Source: DAIOEK01 sp964648485 (GTDB lineage Bacteria; Chloroflexota; Anaerolineae; Anaerolineales; Anaerolineaceae). From it: a DNA stretch of 64,000 nt. The stretch lies in assembly GCA_964648485.1 (NCBI GenBank), contig CAZYOF010000001.1:196154-260153 (forward strand), written 5' to 3'. Both the position numbers and the translations under genes were made by a program. Below the pieces are notes generated by a model that worked only from the letters and a program-made list of their open reading frames with translations, was not told the DNA's origin and searched no databases. Shown piece by piece: positions 8,501 through 16,693 of this stretch (the stretch's first letter is position 1; each line of letters begins with the position of its first letter).

Positions 8501-9417
8501 CCATTCTTATCGGGGTTCCTTTATCAGTTAAAGGTGAATCCTACGGTGTGATGTTGGTCGTTGATCCGGGAGAAGAAAAGGTATATTTCCATAAACGGCT
8601 TGAGATTATCAAAGGTATTGCCCGGCAGACTTCACTCGCCATTCAGAATGATCGTTTACAAAAATCACAGGTCGCCAGGGAGAGATTGGAACGTGAATTC
8701 CAGCTCGCCCGCGAAATCCAACGTACCTTTTTACCCAGCGACTATCCACAACCTGCCGGCTGGCAATTGGATGCCCGTTGGCGACCGGCGCGAGATGTGG
8801 GCGGAGATTTCTTTGATATCTTTACCTTACCCCGACAGAAACTTGCGCTTGTAATTGCAGATGTCTCTGATAAAGGTATATCTGCAGCCCTCTACATGAC
8901 ATTAACTCGTACCCTGATCCGTACGGTTGCCCAACAGGAAAAAACTCCCCGGTCAATTTTAGCTCAGGTAAATGAGTTACTCCTCAGAGATACTCCTCAT
9001 GGAATGTTTGTCACAGCAATTCTGGGAATTTTGGATGTAAAAACCGGGGAAATGATCTATGCCAATGCCGGACACAATTTACCCATTATCCGGAGAGGAA
9101 CAGACCACAAACTCGAGATACTCTCCAAAGGAAGTATGCCGTTGGGTATCCTGGAGAATGTAGTTTTTGTCGATCATAAGACAGAACTGCTGCCAGGAGA
9201 CACACTGCTGATGTACACCGATGGAATTACCGAGGCATACGGGGAATCTGATATCTTTGGCGATGAACGCTTACATCAGGCTGTATTGAAGACTGATCAT
9301 CCGGACGCAGCGGTAATACTTGACAGTATTGATGCCGATCTGATGGCTTTCAGAGGATCAAATCAGCCATCGGATGACGTAACGGCGCTGGCGTTGCACC
9401 GGAAAAATTCTGAATAA
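5569..9417 (+). CDS. Six-GAF-domain PP2C phosphatase (SpoIIE/RsbU type)
   Basis: This 1282-residue protein starts at TTG. By repeated GAF-like openings I count six GAF units starting near residues 15, 165, 330, 500, 670 and 845. A coiled linker near 1031-1060 (REIQRTFLPSDYPQP) leads into the PP2C domain. Metal-binding motifs DVGGDFFD (about 1074), IADVSDKGISA and MYTDGITEAYG are intact, so it should be an active phosphatase for the STAS protein upstream. No transmembrane segment is evident, so the GAF array probably reads cytoplasmic small molecules. GAF 2 and 3 resemble each other closely, as do 5 and 6, suggesting internal duplication. A bidirectional terminator follows. Confidence 0.9.
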   Translation: MKESNTTIENHSQSDWKKFLNMGEMLMKQTTIKGQADFISEYIHALGPYEADIWFTEGISHIPGSHNVSLFPPVPPTPLMQKAAEDKQICVIGKSGNPKQYKGSELPYMAAFPLVVQEFLLGSIQVIRTDSQPLSLSEVEFFDGLAANTAVALQISHQTIIKNWRLEQLALVRTVSQQISNLPNLDILCQKVTRLIRDTFHYYAVTIFTIKPGTKELVYRACAGPFDDEDNKELVLTAHYGKGIIGISACDGVEVLVNDVTRDKIYVPNPDLPHTHSEVAFPLKVEDRVLGVLDIQSEHIYSFHEMDMRVLRSLADNIALAVEGTRLFSAANRRAEQLSIVSEVGKALSSILDFDLLLKQIVNLIHDRFNYPFVHLYLLQPENNQLVFRAGAGERADILENIGLQYGMDDPNGIIPWVARNGVTLLANDVNDEPHYRPSSIYPSETASEMAVPLQFGNDILGVLDIQSDQPGQFDQSDKQLFETLADNIGIAIRNSILYNSERWRRQAADSLREVAGLLSSNIALEKLMEIILKELEQILPCDAAAIWLVDGDSTEETPLRLAAIHGTTTEKIKKVCCDEPHCIEWLNLALNQTTPTVRAPQNPYGPLGKAMDFSADYSSIAAPMMVGDLPVGIITLAHHTSGRYGQESIQLTSAFASYAAVAIQNTRLYASAQEQAWIATVLLQVAEATQSISNVDELLQAVVRLTPMLVGVKGCALFLWEESLNSFSLAGYHGLNLKSSNTGDQLWIQPTDAPALDLMLLQKELRALNDLEKEIPFFIDGDSDEEPSQYVLLPLLSRGVLLGSCLVSYQSSRNAGIEMPEDQRLAIIQGIAHQTAIAVENIRLLESQQQETYISAVLLQVAQAVVSNNDLKDIFASIVQITQILVGSQACLIYLWDEENGFYFLAQASGVSQKSEDILRGSNITPDQARILEYVITKDESVSIPISVESADDPYGWLDLDPDDRIQTKGEQHNPQPILIGVPLSVKGESYGVMLVVDPGEEKVYFHKRLEIIKGIARQTSLAIQNDRLQKSQVARERLEREFQLAREIQRTFLPSDYPQPAGWQLDARWRPARDVGGDFFDIFTLPRQKLALVIADVSDKGISAALYMTLTRTLIRTVAQQEKTPRSILAQVNELLLRDTPHGMFVTAILGILDVKTGEMIYANAGHNLPIIRRGTDHKLEILSKGSMPLGILENVVFVDHKTELLPGDTLLMYTDGITEAYGESDIFGDERLHQAVLKTDHPDAAVILDSIDADLMAFRGSNQPSDDVTALALHRKNSE

Positions 9418-9421
9418 AAAA

Positions 9422-9458
9422 GATGCCCTGTTTTTTTCAGGGCATTCCGTTTTTTTTA
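9422..9458 (+). terminator. Bidirectional terminator between the PP2C gene and pyk
   Basis: ATGCCCTG (9423-9430) pairs with CAGGGCAT (9438-9445). A run of eight T follows on the plus strand, and a run of six T follows on the minus strand. It can end both converging transcripts. Confidence 0.88.
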
Positions 9459-9461
9459 CAG

Positions 9462-10919
9462 TTACTGTGTATGCTGCTCGCCAATCGTATGCAGTAAAGC
9501 GAGATTTGGCTTTCCCATATGTGCAACCGGAAAACCGGATATCAGTACCACTTGCTGCCCTTCCTGGATGGGAGATCGGGAAATCATAATTTCATCCACA
9601 GTCTGGATCATGTTTTCAACCGAATTCGCGAAAGGTACCAGGTAGGGAACAACGCCCCAATATAAAGACATTTCACGATAGGCACGTTCCGATGGAGTAA
9701 ATGCCAGTATAGGTACTCGTGGGCGTTCTTTTGACATGAGCAGGGCGGTGCGACCTGAGTGCGTAAATACGGCGATGGCAGAGACATTACGATCGTGAGC
9801 AAGTTCTTTGGCAGCGCGGGTCATGGCTACGGCATCTTCAGAAGTATCAATTTCTTTATTATCTTCTTCGCACAAGGACCATTCACGGTAATTAATTTCA
9901 GCTTCACGAACAATCGAATCCATCATGCGAATGCTTTCCAGGGGGAATTTTCCGCTTGCTGTTTCTCCAGAAAGCATCACTGCATCTGTTCCATCAAATA
10001 TGGCGTTGGCTACATCTGTTGCTTCTGCCCGGGTGGGACGTGGATTGTGAATCATGGAATCGAGCATCTGGGTGGCAGTTATGACTGGTTTTGAATGGTA
10101 ATTAGCCGCCCTGATAATTTTCTTCTGAGCGATCGGTACAGCAGCAGGAGGCATTTCTACTCCAAGATCACCACGGGCGACCATAACTCCATCTGCCACA
10201 TCGATGATTTCTTCAAGATTATCCAATGCTTCCGGTCTTTCCAATTTAGCTATTAACGGGATTGGTTTTTTATCAGGCATCAACCGGAGCATCTCATCGC
10301 GAACCGCCTGTACTTCTGCTGCGGTGCGGACAAATGAAATTGCCACCATATCGACACCCTGCTGTAAACCGAAAGCTAAATCCTGTTTATCTTTTTCCGT
10401 AAAGCCTGGAACCCCCGGATCCACCCCGGGAAGGTTGAATCCTTTTCGGGAGGTAAGCGTACCGCCAAGTACAACCTGAACAAATATTCCCTTCTCATTG
10501 ATGCTCTCAATGATAAATTCAATATTTCCATCATCCAGGAGGACTTTACCGCCGGGAGTCAGTTTTTTCTGTAAACCGGGATATGGGATGGTGAAATGAG
10601 GTGAGCCCGGTTTGATATCAGGCGGAGAATCTGTAAAATCAATCTGTACTCTGTCACCTGGTGCGATTTCAAGCACACCCCCTGCGATCTCTCCAATTCG
10701 AATCTTCGGACCCTGTAAGTCTTGAAGAATGGCGACAGGGATGGATAACTCTGCGGCGATGAAACGAATGTTTTGAATATTTTGCGAGTGCTGCGCATAG
10801 GTGCCGTGCGAGAAGTTCAACCGGGCAACATTCAATCCGGCAGACATCAAGTTCCGTAGTATATTCGTCTCTTGAGATGTGGGTCCAATTGTGGCGACTA
10901 TTCTGGCTTTTCTGTCCAT
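9462..10919 (-). CDS. pyk: Pyruvate kinase
   Basis: This is a 485-residue glycolytic enzyme that converts phosphoenolpyruvate and ADP to pyruvate and ATP. Family signatures are clear: RKARIVATIGPTS at the N terminus, LNFSHGTYAQH, the active-site lysine region LIAKLERPEAL, and VMVARGDLGVEMP. TQMLDSMIHNPRPTRAE and DAVMLSGETASGKFP are also intact. The C-terminal allosteric domain is complete, with no extra PEP-utiliser domain. It begins one base after the stop of the CoA-transferase gene, so the two are cotranscribed. The association suggests joint control of pyruvate/acetyl-CoA flow at the end of fermentation. Confidence 0.95.
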   Translation of the reverse strand: MDRKARIVATIGPTSQETNILRNLMSAGLNVARLNFSHGTYAQHSQNIQNIRFIAAELSIPVAILQDLQGPKIRIGEIAGGVLEIAPGDRVQIDFTDSPPDIKPGSPHFTIPYPGLQKKLTPGGKVLLDDGNIEFIIESINEKGIFVQVVLGGTLTSRKGFNLPGVDPGVPGFTEKDKQDLAFGLQQGVDMVAISFVRTAAEVQAVRDEMLRLMPDKKPIPLIAKLERPEALDNLEEIIDVADGVMVARGDLGVEMPPAAVPIAQKKIIRAANYHSKPVITATQMLDSMIHNPRPTRAEATDVANAIFDGTDAVMLSGETASGKFPLESIRMMDSIVREAEINYREWSLCEEDNKEIDTSEDAVAMTRAAKELAHDRNVSAIAVFTHSGRTALLMSKERPRVPILAFTPSERAYREMSLYWGVVPYLVPFANSVENMIQTVDEIMISRSPIQEGQQVVLISGFPVAHMGKPNLALLHTIGEQHTQ

Positions 10920-10920
10920 G

Positions 10921-12240
10921 CTAAATAAACCTTAACTTTCTTGCTGAATGCAATAAATCATCCCTGAATTGAGGATGGGCAATGGAGATTAAGGCTTTCA
11001 CCCTTTGGCTGATACTCCTCCCATATAAATCCACTATACCATATTCTGTGGCGACATAATGAACATGATTACGGGTGGTGATCACGCCAGCTCCTGGTTT
11101 CAACTGTGTGACAATTCGCGAATGTTCTCTGCCTTCTCTGTCCTGATAACTACTGGGGAGAACAATAATTGGTAATCCACCTTCCGAAAGGGAAGCCCCA
11201 TAAATGAAATCGGCCTGTCCACCTGCGCCACTATAAAAAGTGGAGCCAATTGAATCCGCGCAAACCTGCCCGGTTAAATCCACCTCAATAGCGGCATTGA
11301 TGGCTGTCATGATTTTATTCCGGGCAATTGTGAACGGGTGATTTACATATTCAGTTCGATGTAATTCGATTAAATCATTCTGGTCAGCCCATTTGTACAA
11401 AAACCGGCTGCCAAAGAAAAAGCCGGCAGTTATTTTTCCCCGATGGATTGTTTTCAATGCATTGGTAACCGCACCTGCTTGAACCAGAGCCATCATCCCA
11501 TCTGATATCAATTCACTGTGGATACCCAGATCTTTTCGATCAGTTAAGCGTAGGGCAATGGCATTGGGAATTTCGCCAATTCCGAATTGTAAAGTTGCAC
11601 CATCAGGGATAATTTCACATACATGATCAGCAATCTGATTGATAACCATGTTAGGATCGCCATTGGATTGTGGTATCTCAAACAAAGGATGATCTACCTC
11701 AACAATCGCATCCAAATCGGAGATATGGATTGAGGTTTCACCGCGGGTTGTCGGCATCTGGGGGTTGATTTGTGCTATACGGATACGGGAATTCTCCAGA
11801 GCCGTCCGCATTAAACCCGTTTCGGTACCCAGGGTGCAGAAGCCGTTTTCATCAGGCGGTGATAGGTGTAAGATGCATGCATCTATCGGAAGGATATTTT
11901 TCTTAAAAAGTAGCGGCAACTCAGAAAGCAGAACGGGTGTGAATTCCGCTAAGCCTTTATTGACAGCATCCCGGATATTCGGGCTGATGAATAGTGTGTT
12001 TACGCGCAGGTTCTGTCGATATTTTTCATCCAGATATGAGGCTTTTCCGGCAGTGAATGGTTGGATGAGGTTTACACCCTGCCTTTCAGGCAGGATTGTT
12101 TCGAAGGCTTCAAGAATTTTTATTGGGACGGCGCTGTTCCCTGTAATATAAACCTGCATTCCGTCTTGAATTAGAGAGGATGCCTGCAGGGCATCCATAC
12201 TCTTCTGTTTGTAATTCTCTGTCCAGTCAGGATTATTCAT
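10921..12240 (-). CDS. Acetyl-CoA hydrolase/transferase family protein (4-hydroxybutyrate CoA-transferase-like)
   Basis: This 439-residue family I CoA-transferase resembles Cat1/Cat2 enzymes. QFGIGEIPNAIA, GIHSELISDGMM (with the likely catalytic Glu) and GGQADFIYGA are all recognisable. It should move CoA between acetyl-CoA and another carboxylate, such as 4-hydroxybutyrate, succinate or propionate; the acceptor cannot be read. It is directly upstream of pyk in the same transcript. Its ATG has no obvious ribosome binding site, and TAAAAT lies exactly 6 bases upstream, so the mRNA may be leaderless. Confidence 0.85.
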   Translation of the reverse strand: MNNPDWTENYKQKSMDALQASSLIQDGMQVYITGNSAVPIKILEAFETILPERQGVNLIQPFTAGKASYLDEKYRQNLRVNTLFISPNIRDAVNKGLAEFTPVLLSELPLLFKKNILPIDACILHLSPPDENGFCTLGTETGLMRTALENSRIRIAQINPQMPTTRGETSIHISDLDAIVEVDHPLFEIPQSNGDPNMVINQIADHVCEIIPDGATLQFGIGEIPNAIALRLTDRKDLGIHSELISDGMMALVQAGAVTNALKTIHRGKITAGFFFGSRFLYKWADQNDLIELHRTEYVNHPFTIARNKIMTAINAAIEVDLTGQVCADSIGSTFYSGAGGQADFIYGASLSEGGLPIIVLPSSYQDREGREHSRIVTQLKPGAGVITTRNHVHYVATEYGIVDLYGRSISQRVKALISIAHPQFRDDLLHSARKLRFI

Positions 12241-12246
12241 GGCTTT

Positions 12247-12252
12247 ATTTTA
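12247..12252 (-). promoter_or_regulatory. Candidate -10 box 6 bases before the CoA-transferase ATG
   Basis: TAAAAT on the minus strand is followed by AAAGCC and then the ATG at 12240. No good -35 is visible. The same 6-base spacing occurs at three other genes in this window. Confidence 0.3.
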
Positions 12253-12263
12253 TGCGAGATTAG

Positions 12264-12302
12264 AAAATAAAAGCAGCCTGTTTTCAAAGAAAACAGGCTG
12301 CT
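12264..12302 (-). terminator. Intrinsic terminator after rocD
   Basis: The arms at 12272-12285 and 12289-12302 pair perfectly over 14 bases with a three-base loop. On the minus strand they are followed by TTTATTTT. It ends the argF-rocD transcript and separates it from the CoA-transferase/pyk pair. Confidence 0.87.
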
Positions 12303-12317
12303 TATGCATTTTGTGAT

Positions 12318-13520
12318 TTATTTCATGGTTAATACTTCACGGATGCTGGGTAATGCCCAATCAATGGTTTCTTTGTCAATCACCAGCGGAGGCGCGAAGC
12401 GGATGACATGTTGATGGGTTTCCTTCGCAAGGATGCCTTTTTTCTCCAGTGCCTCGCAAAATCTGCGGGCTCCACCTGCTTCTTGTTTCAATTCGACCCC
12501 GATGAGCAGCCCTTTTCCGCGGACTTCTTTGATATGGGGGCTGTTTATCTCAGAGAGCTGATCAATAAAGTATTCACCCAGCTCTTTTGCCCGATCAACC
12601 AGTTTCTCATCTTTGATCACCTGTAGAGCCGCCCTTGCCACTGCGGCGCCTAAAGGATTACCACCAAAAGTGGAACCATGCTCGCCAGGCGTGAATAAGC
12701 CAAGGATGGCTGAATCAGCCAGAACCGCAGATACCGGGTAAAAACCTCCGGCTAATGCTTTACCGATGGTGATAACATCCGGGCGGACATCTTCATGCCA
12801 GGAAGCGAACAACTTCCCGGTACGTCCGAGACCTGTTTGGATCTCATCACACATTAATAGAACATTATTCTTTTTGCAAATTTCACTGACTTTCTTGAGA
12901 TACCCGGCAGGAGGGATTACCACGCCAGCTTCACCCTGGATCGGTTCGATGAAGACTGCTGCTGTGTTGGCGGTGATCGCTGCTTCTACGGCTTTTACGT
13001 CGCCATATGGTACTGTAACGAATCCCTCGGTGAATGGACCAAAATCTTCTTTGTAAGAAGGTTCTGTGGAGAATGAAATGGTAGAGATGGTTCTGCCGTG
13101 GAAATTGCCAGTTGCGGTGATGATTTCAGCTTTGTATTTTGGTACTTTTTTAACCAGATATGCCCACTTGCGGGCCAGTTTGAGAGCAGTTTCTACTGCC
13201 TCGGCACCACTATTCATGGGTAGTGACATCTCATAACCGGTCATTTCAGATAATTCTTTGTAAAAGAAGGGAAGTTGATCGTTGCGGAACGCGCGGGATG
13301 TGAGCGTAACCTTCTCCAATTGATCAATCATGGCTTGCTTAATTTTCGGGTGCACATGGCCTTGATTGATGGCAGAATACGCACTTAAGCAATCCAGGTA
13401 CTTTTTCCCTTCGACATCATATACCCATACACCTTCTGCGCGCTCGATAACCACATCCAATGGATGGTAATTGTGGGCGCCGTATTGCTCTTCAATTTCA
13501 ATATATTTTTTTGTATCCAT
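12318..13520 (-). CDS. rocD: Ornithine--oxo-acid transaminase
   Basis: This 400-residue class III PLP aminotransferase transfers the delta-amino group of ornithine to 2-oxoglutarate, giving glutamate semialdehyde. The N-terminal YGAHNYHPL and AEGVWVYDVEGKKYLD are characteristic of ornithine aminotransferases. MNSGAEAVETALKLARKW, GNFHGRT, CDEIQTGLGRTGK and the PLP-lysine segment TIGKALAGGFYPVSA follow. Length is normal. It starts two bases after argF, so two ornithine-consuming enzymes are made from one mRNA. It links arginine/ornithine to proline and glutamate metabolism. Confidence 0.92.
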   Translation of the reverse strand: MDTKKYIEIEEQYGAHNYHPLDVVIERAEGVWVYDVEGKKYLDCLSAYSAINQGHVHPKIKQAMIDQLEKVTLTSRAFRNDQLPFFYKELSEMTGYEMSLPMNSGAEAVETALKLARKWAYLVKKVPKYKAEIITATGNFHGRTISTISFSTEPSYKEDFGPFTEGFVTVPYGDVKAVEAAITANTAAVFIEPIQGEAGVVIPPAGYLKKVSEICKKNNVLLMCDEIQTGLGRTGKLFASWHEDVRPDVITIGKALAGGFYPVSAVLADSAILGLFTPGEHGSTFGGNPLGAAVARAALQVIKDEKLVDRAKELGEYFIDQLSEINSPHIKEVRGKGLLIGVELKQEAGGARRFCEALEKKGILAKETHQHVIRFAPPLVIDKETIDWALPSIREVLTMK

Positions 13521-13522
13521 TA

Positions 13523-14449
13523 TTATGCAGCTCCAAGAACGTATGCTACGATTGCTTTTTGCGCGTGCAGACGGTTATGTGCCTGCGGGAATAGCTTGGA
13601 ATGGCTTCCGTCTGCGACTTCATCCGTAATTTCCTGACCCCGATGGGCTGGCAGGCAGTGTAAAACGATGACATCTTTATCGGCTTCATTAACCAGTGCC
13701 TGATTTACCTGGAAGGGAGGGAAGACCTGTTCCCGTTTTTTCGCTTCCTCTTCCTGTCCCATGCTGGTCCAGGTATCAGTGTAAATTACATGAGCATTAC
13801 GTACTGCCTCATGCGGGTCACGAAGTAGTTTGATCTTCGTATCAGTTTTACTGGCGATTGCCTGTCCAATTTCCAGAGCTTTCGGGTCGAGGTCATATCC
13901 TTCTGGAGATGCCAGTGTGAAATTGGCTCCCATCTTGAGGGCAACATGCATCATTGAAACTGCCACATTATTGCCATCTCCGATGAAGGTGACATTTAAA
14001 CCTTTCATGGATCCAAATTTTTCCAAAATGGTAAGCGCATCTGCCATAGCCTGGCAGGGATGGTTGTAATCACTTAACCCATTAACAACTGGTATGCTGC
14101 TCCATTTTGCCAGTTCCAGAACATGATTATGTGCGAAAACGCGAGCCATTATGACCTCAACGTATCCGCTGAGCACTCTGGCTACATCTGCAATCGATTC
14201 CCGCTGCCCCAAGCCGATTTCATTGGGCGAGAGGTACAGTGCATCTCCTCCCAGTTGCCGCATAGCCATATCAAATGAAACACGGGTACGCAGGCTGGGC
14301 TTTTGGAAGATCATCGCCATGGTCTTGCCCTGTAAGATGGGTTTGTTTCCGCCGGCTGCATGCTCTTTTTTCAACTGGATAGCCAGATCGAGCAGCATCT
14401 TGATCTCTTCAGATGAGTAATCTGAGATAGCAAGAAAGTCTCTTTTCAT
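13523..14449 (-). CDS. argF: Ornithine carbamoyltransferase
   Basis: The enzyme makes citrulline from ornithine and carbamoyl phosphate. With the start at 14449 it has 308 residues, the usual length. The carbamoyl-phosphate loop is in KPSLRTRVSFD, then HPCQAMAD and the ornithine-binding HCLPAHRGQEI. An upstream in-frame ATG at 14512 would add 21 residues, but the ATG at 14449 is preceded by AGGAG and matches the family N terminus (MKRDFLAISDYSSEE). No arginine deiminase or carbamate kinase lies nearby, so a biosynthetic role is more likely than the catabolic ADI pathway. It is first in the operon with rocD. Confidence 0.92.
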   Translation of the reverse strand: MKRDFLAISDYSSEEIKMLLDLAIQLKKEHAAGGNKPILQGKTMAMIFQKPSLRTRVSFDMAMRQLGGDALYLSPNEIGLGQRESIADVARVLSGYVEVIMARVFAHNHVLELAKWSSIPVVNGLSDYNHPCQAMADALTILEKFGSMKGLNVTFIGDGNNVAVSMMHVALKMGANFTLASPEGYDLDPKALEIGQAIASKTDTKIKLLRDPHEAVRNAHVIYTDTWTSMGQEEEAKKREQVFPPFQVNQALVNEADKDVIVLHCLPAHRGQEITDEVADGSHSKLFPQAHNRLHAQKAIVAYVLGAA

Positions 14450-14487
14450 GTTTTCTCCTGATAAAATGATGGGTTTTTCCACCGGCA

Positions 14488-14496
14488 AGTATAACA
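14488..14496 (-). promoter_or_regulatory. Extended -10 promoter upstream of argF
   Basis: TGTTATACT on the minus strand fits the extended -10 form TGnTATAMT, about 38 bases before the argF start. The -35 region is weak. The rest of the gap to 14611 shows no clear hairpin terminator for the gene upstream. Confidence 0.4.
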
Positions 14497-14610
14497 CATC
14501 GGCTGTTTTCAAGGAAAAACATCCCCGAAATAAGAAAAAAGCCTGGGTTATTCTTGAATTATTGTGTGAGGAAACAAATATTTAACACATATAAAGACAA
14601 TGGATTATGT

Positions 14611-16293
14611 TTATTGGAGAAGTATTCTCAGATCATCCACATTACGTGTACTGAATAACTCATTTTTCTTAGTGGCAAGGTCAATATTCGCAGTTAATTG
14701 AATTTTTTCCTGCTGGGTAAACTCAGCTGCAAGCATACCTATCGTCGGTACCGCTTTTTGATTGCTCTTGGCAAAGAGGGCATCTAATACCGCAAACCCA
14801 TTAACCTTACTTGATTTTAGATCCAGGATCAGCAAGTCAGGATTACGGGTTTGGAACTCCTTAATCGTTGAAGCATTGTCGTTGGATTCATATACTTCAG
14901 AAGCTCCAAGTAATAAAGTATACAGTTGAATAATCCTGCGTGTTTTTTCATTTGCAATGGCTACTAAAACTTTAGGTGTATCACTGAAATCCACCATCCT
15001 TAAAGCCGCGATGAGATTATCAGTATTGGTTATTGCCAGCGATGCAGTTGCTTTTCGCCGTTCGCCCTGTGTTGTGTGCGTCGGGTTTTCAACAGGCATG
15101 GTGTGCCCGGTTGCATTTACTACCACGATATCTTTCTCTTTAATGATTCCACGATTGCACAATTTTATTAATCCTGCGAATGCCACACCTGCTCCCGGTT
15201 CAACCAGAATCCCTTCCAGACGAGCAAGCAGAGATATGGCTTTATATACATCCCGGTCAGAAATAGTCTCAAAAATCCCCCCGGATTCTTCCGTCATTCG
15301 ATGATGGAGCAGGGTATAAGCTCTGCCTGGATCCATGCAAATGAGTGTTTCAATGGCTGTATCTTGATGTGTGATTGGATCAGCAACATCCAACCCCTGA
15401 TTCCATGCTTTCGTCATCGGGGCACATCCTTCCACCTGGATTAATCCCATGGCGGGAGCATGCTCAATCAATCCCATAATTCGCAATTCAGAGAAACCTT
15501 TCAATACCCCGATAGGACCCAAACCGACACTTACCGACTGGATATACCAATCCGGTGCTCTCCATGGGGCAGGCGGTGTATTTTTCTCTTTTGGTGAGGG
15601 AGGACCCATGGCTGCTGTTAGTTGTTCTGTTGTTTCAAAGGCTATCGTTTTCATTGCTTCAACAGATGGAACCGTTTGAGAAGACTGATCCATAAAGGTA
15701 TTTCTCTGCCGGGCAAATTCGAGAGCAATTCTACGGGCGGCATCTAGCCCGCCTGCCACTTTAACTACCCTGGCTCCAAGCAACGAGATTTCACGCAGTT
15801 TTGAAGTTGGGACTCTTCCGGTAATAAATGCCCATAATTTAATGCCACATCTGGCTGCATGCGCTGCGTACGCGAGAGCATTATTACCCGAAGAGGCAAC
15901 CACCATTTCCTGAATACCGGCTTCCAGCAGCGCTGCTATGGTTACGGCGGCCTGTCTGTCTTTAAACGAATAGGCTGGATTTTGGCGTTCATCCTTGATG
16001 AAAATATTCGGGCAGGAGAGCATATTCCCCAGATTTGCTGCCCGTAATAATGGTGTTCCTCCTTCGCCCAGGGTGAGGTCAGGATTATGATCTCGTACCG
16101 GAAGAAGTTCTTTATAACGCCAGACATCAAATGGACGACCGGGTAATTGCAATGGCAGGGTTACAGCCAGAGTTGCATAATCGTACAATGCCTCCCGCCA
16201 TCCGCTTCCGCAACGTGGACAGGAAACAGAAGTTGGGAAATATGGGGTTGCATACCCGCAATCAAGACATTCTACGATGAAATGAGCTGCCAT
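14611..16293 (-). CDS. Threonine-synthase-like PLP enzyme fused to a degenerate response-regulator receiver domain
   Basis: The protein has 560 residues. Residues 1-35 form a zinc ribbon with cysteines 9, 12, 25 and 28. Residues about 70-415 are a fold-type II PLP domain: the likely PLP lysine is K111 in NPAYSFKDRQ, ASSGNNALAYAAHAA is the phosphate loop, and NATGHTMP lies near the end. This matches threonine synthase and related enzymes. Residues about 440-555 resemble a CheY receiver. D491 in LLILDLKSSKVNGFAVLDAL sits at the phosphoacceptor position, but the usual acidic pair near the N terminus is replaced by Ile-Ala, so normal phosphorylation is doubtful. True threonine synthase activity is plausible but not proven. 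It is 10 bases downstream of the small DUF4177-like gene. Confidence 0.8.
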   Translation of the reverse strand: MAAHFIVECLDCGYATPYFPTSVSCPRCGSGWREALYDYATLAVTLPLQLPGRPFDVWRYKELLPVRDHNPDLTLGEGGTPLLRAANLGNMLSCPNIFIKDERQNPAYSFKDRQAAVTIAALLEAGIQEMVVASSGNNALAYAAHAARCGIKLWAFITGRVPTSKLREISLLGARVVKVAGGLDAARRIALEFARQRNTFMDQSSQTVPSVEAMKTIAFETTEQLTAAMGPPSPKEKNTPPAPWRAPDWYIQSVSVGLGPIGVLKGFSELRIMGLIEHAPAMGLIQVEGCAPMTKAWNQGLDVADPITHQDTAIETLICMDPGRAYTLLHHRMTEESGGIFETISDRDVYKAISLLARLEGILVEPGAGVAFAGLIKLCNRGIIKEKDIVVVNATGHTMPVENPTHTTQGERRKATASLAITNTDNLIAALRMVDFSDTPKVLVAIANEKTRRIIQLYTLLLGASEVYESNDNASTIKEFQTRNPDLLILDLKSSKVNGFAVLDALFAKSNQKAVPTIGMLAAEFTQQEKIQLTANIDLATKKNELFSTRNVDDLRILLQ

Positions 16294-16302
16294 ATATGAT
16301 TA

Positions 16303-16590
16303 TTATCCAGAAGCAACAGGTCTCTTAAAGTATAGATAGTGCATAACCCCTTTGTTATTGATATCCATCCCCTCTACAGGTCCGGCACTTACCATTTCCC
16401 ACCCTTCGAGTCCAAGTTTACCAATTACGATCGCCATCATATTCTGTTGATCGATACTCGGGCTTTTTTCAATAGGAAGGATTTTCTGTCCTTCAACCGT
16501 GAAATAATACAAACGTGGATAACTTCCATACCACCACGATGATTCAGTTTTGATTGGCCCAACCGCACAATATTCCCACTGTTGCATCAT
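16303..16590 (-). CDS. DUF4177-like small protein
   Basis: The product has 95 residues and no signal peptide. The pattern WEYCAVGPI at the start, GKLGLEGWEMVSAGP in the middle and MHYLYFKRP at the end resembles the DUF4177 family of small beta-rich proteins of unknown role. GGGGAGGG just upstream of the ATG is a strong ribosome binding site. It leads the threonine-synthase-like gene by 10 bases and is probably cotranscribed with it. Confidence 0.7.
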   Translation of the reverse strand: MMQQWEYCAVGPIKTESSWWYGSYPRLYYFTVEGQKILPIEKSPSIDQQNMMAIVIGKLGLEGWEMVSAGPVEGMDINNKGVMHYLYFKRPVASG

Positions 16591-16681
16591 ACCCTCCCCA
16601 AGGTGTCCAATCTGGAATTACCGGGTAACCAATGTTACTCCAGTTAATTATATAAGCAAATGATTATTTGCCTGTAACAAT

Positions 16682-16687
16682 TATAAT
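16682..16687 (+). promoter_or_regulatory. -10 box 6 bases before the MalY/PatB start codon
   Basis: TATAAT is followed by GGTGCT and then ATG at 16694. The same arrangement, TATAAT-GGTGCC-ATG, precedes the TPR gene at 18924. It implies a leaderless mRNA. No consensus -35 is evident. Confidence 0.42.
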
Positions 16688-16693
16688 GGTGCT

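Noticed and set aside
13523..14449. Catabolic ornithine carbamoyltransferase of an arginine deiminase pathway
   Set aside because: No arcA, arcC or arginine/ornithine antiporter lies nearby, and the partner gene is rocD.
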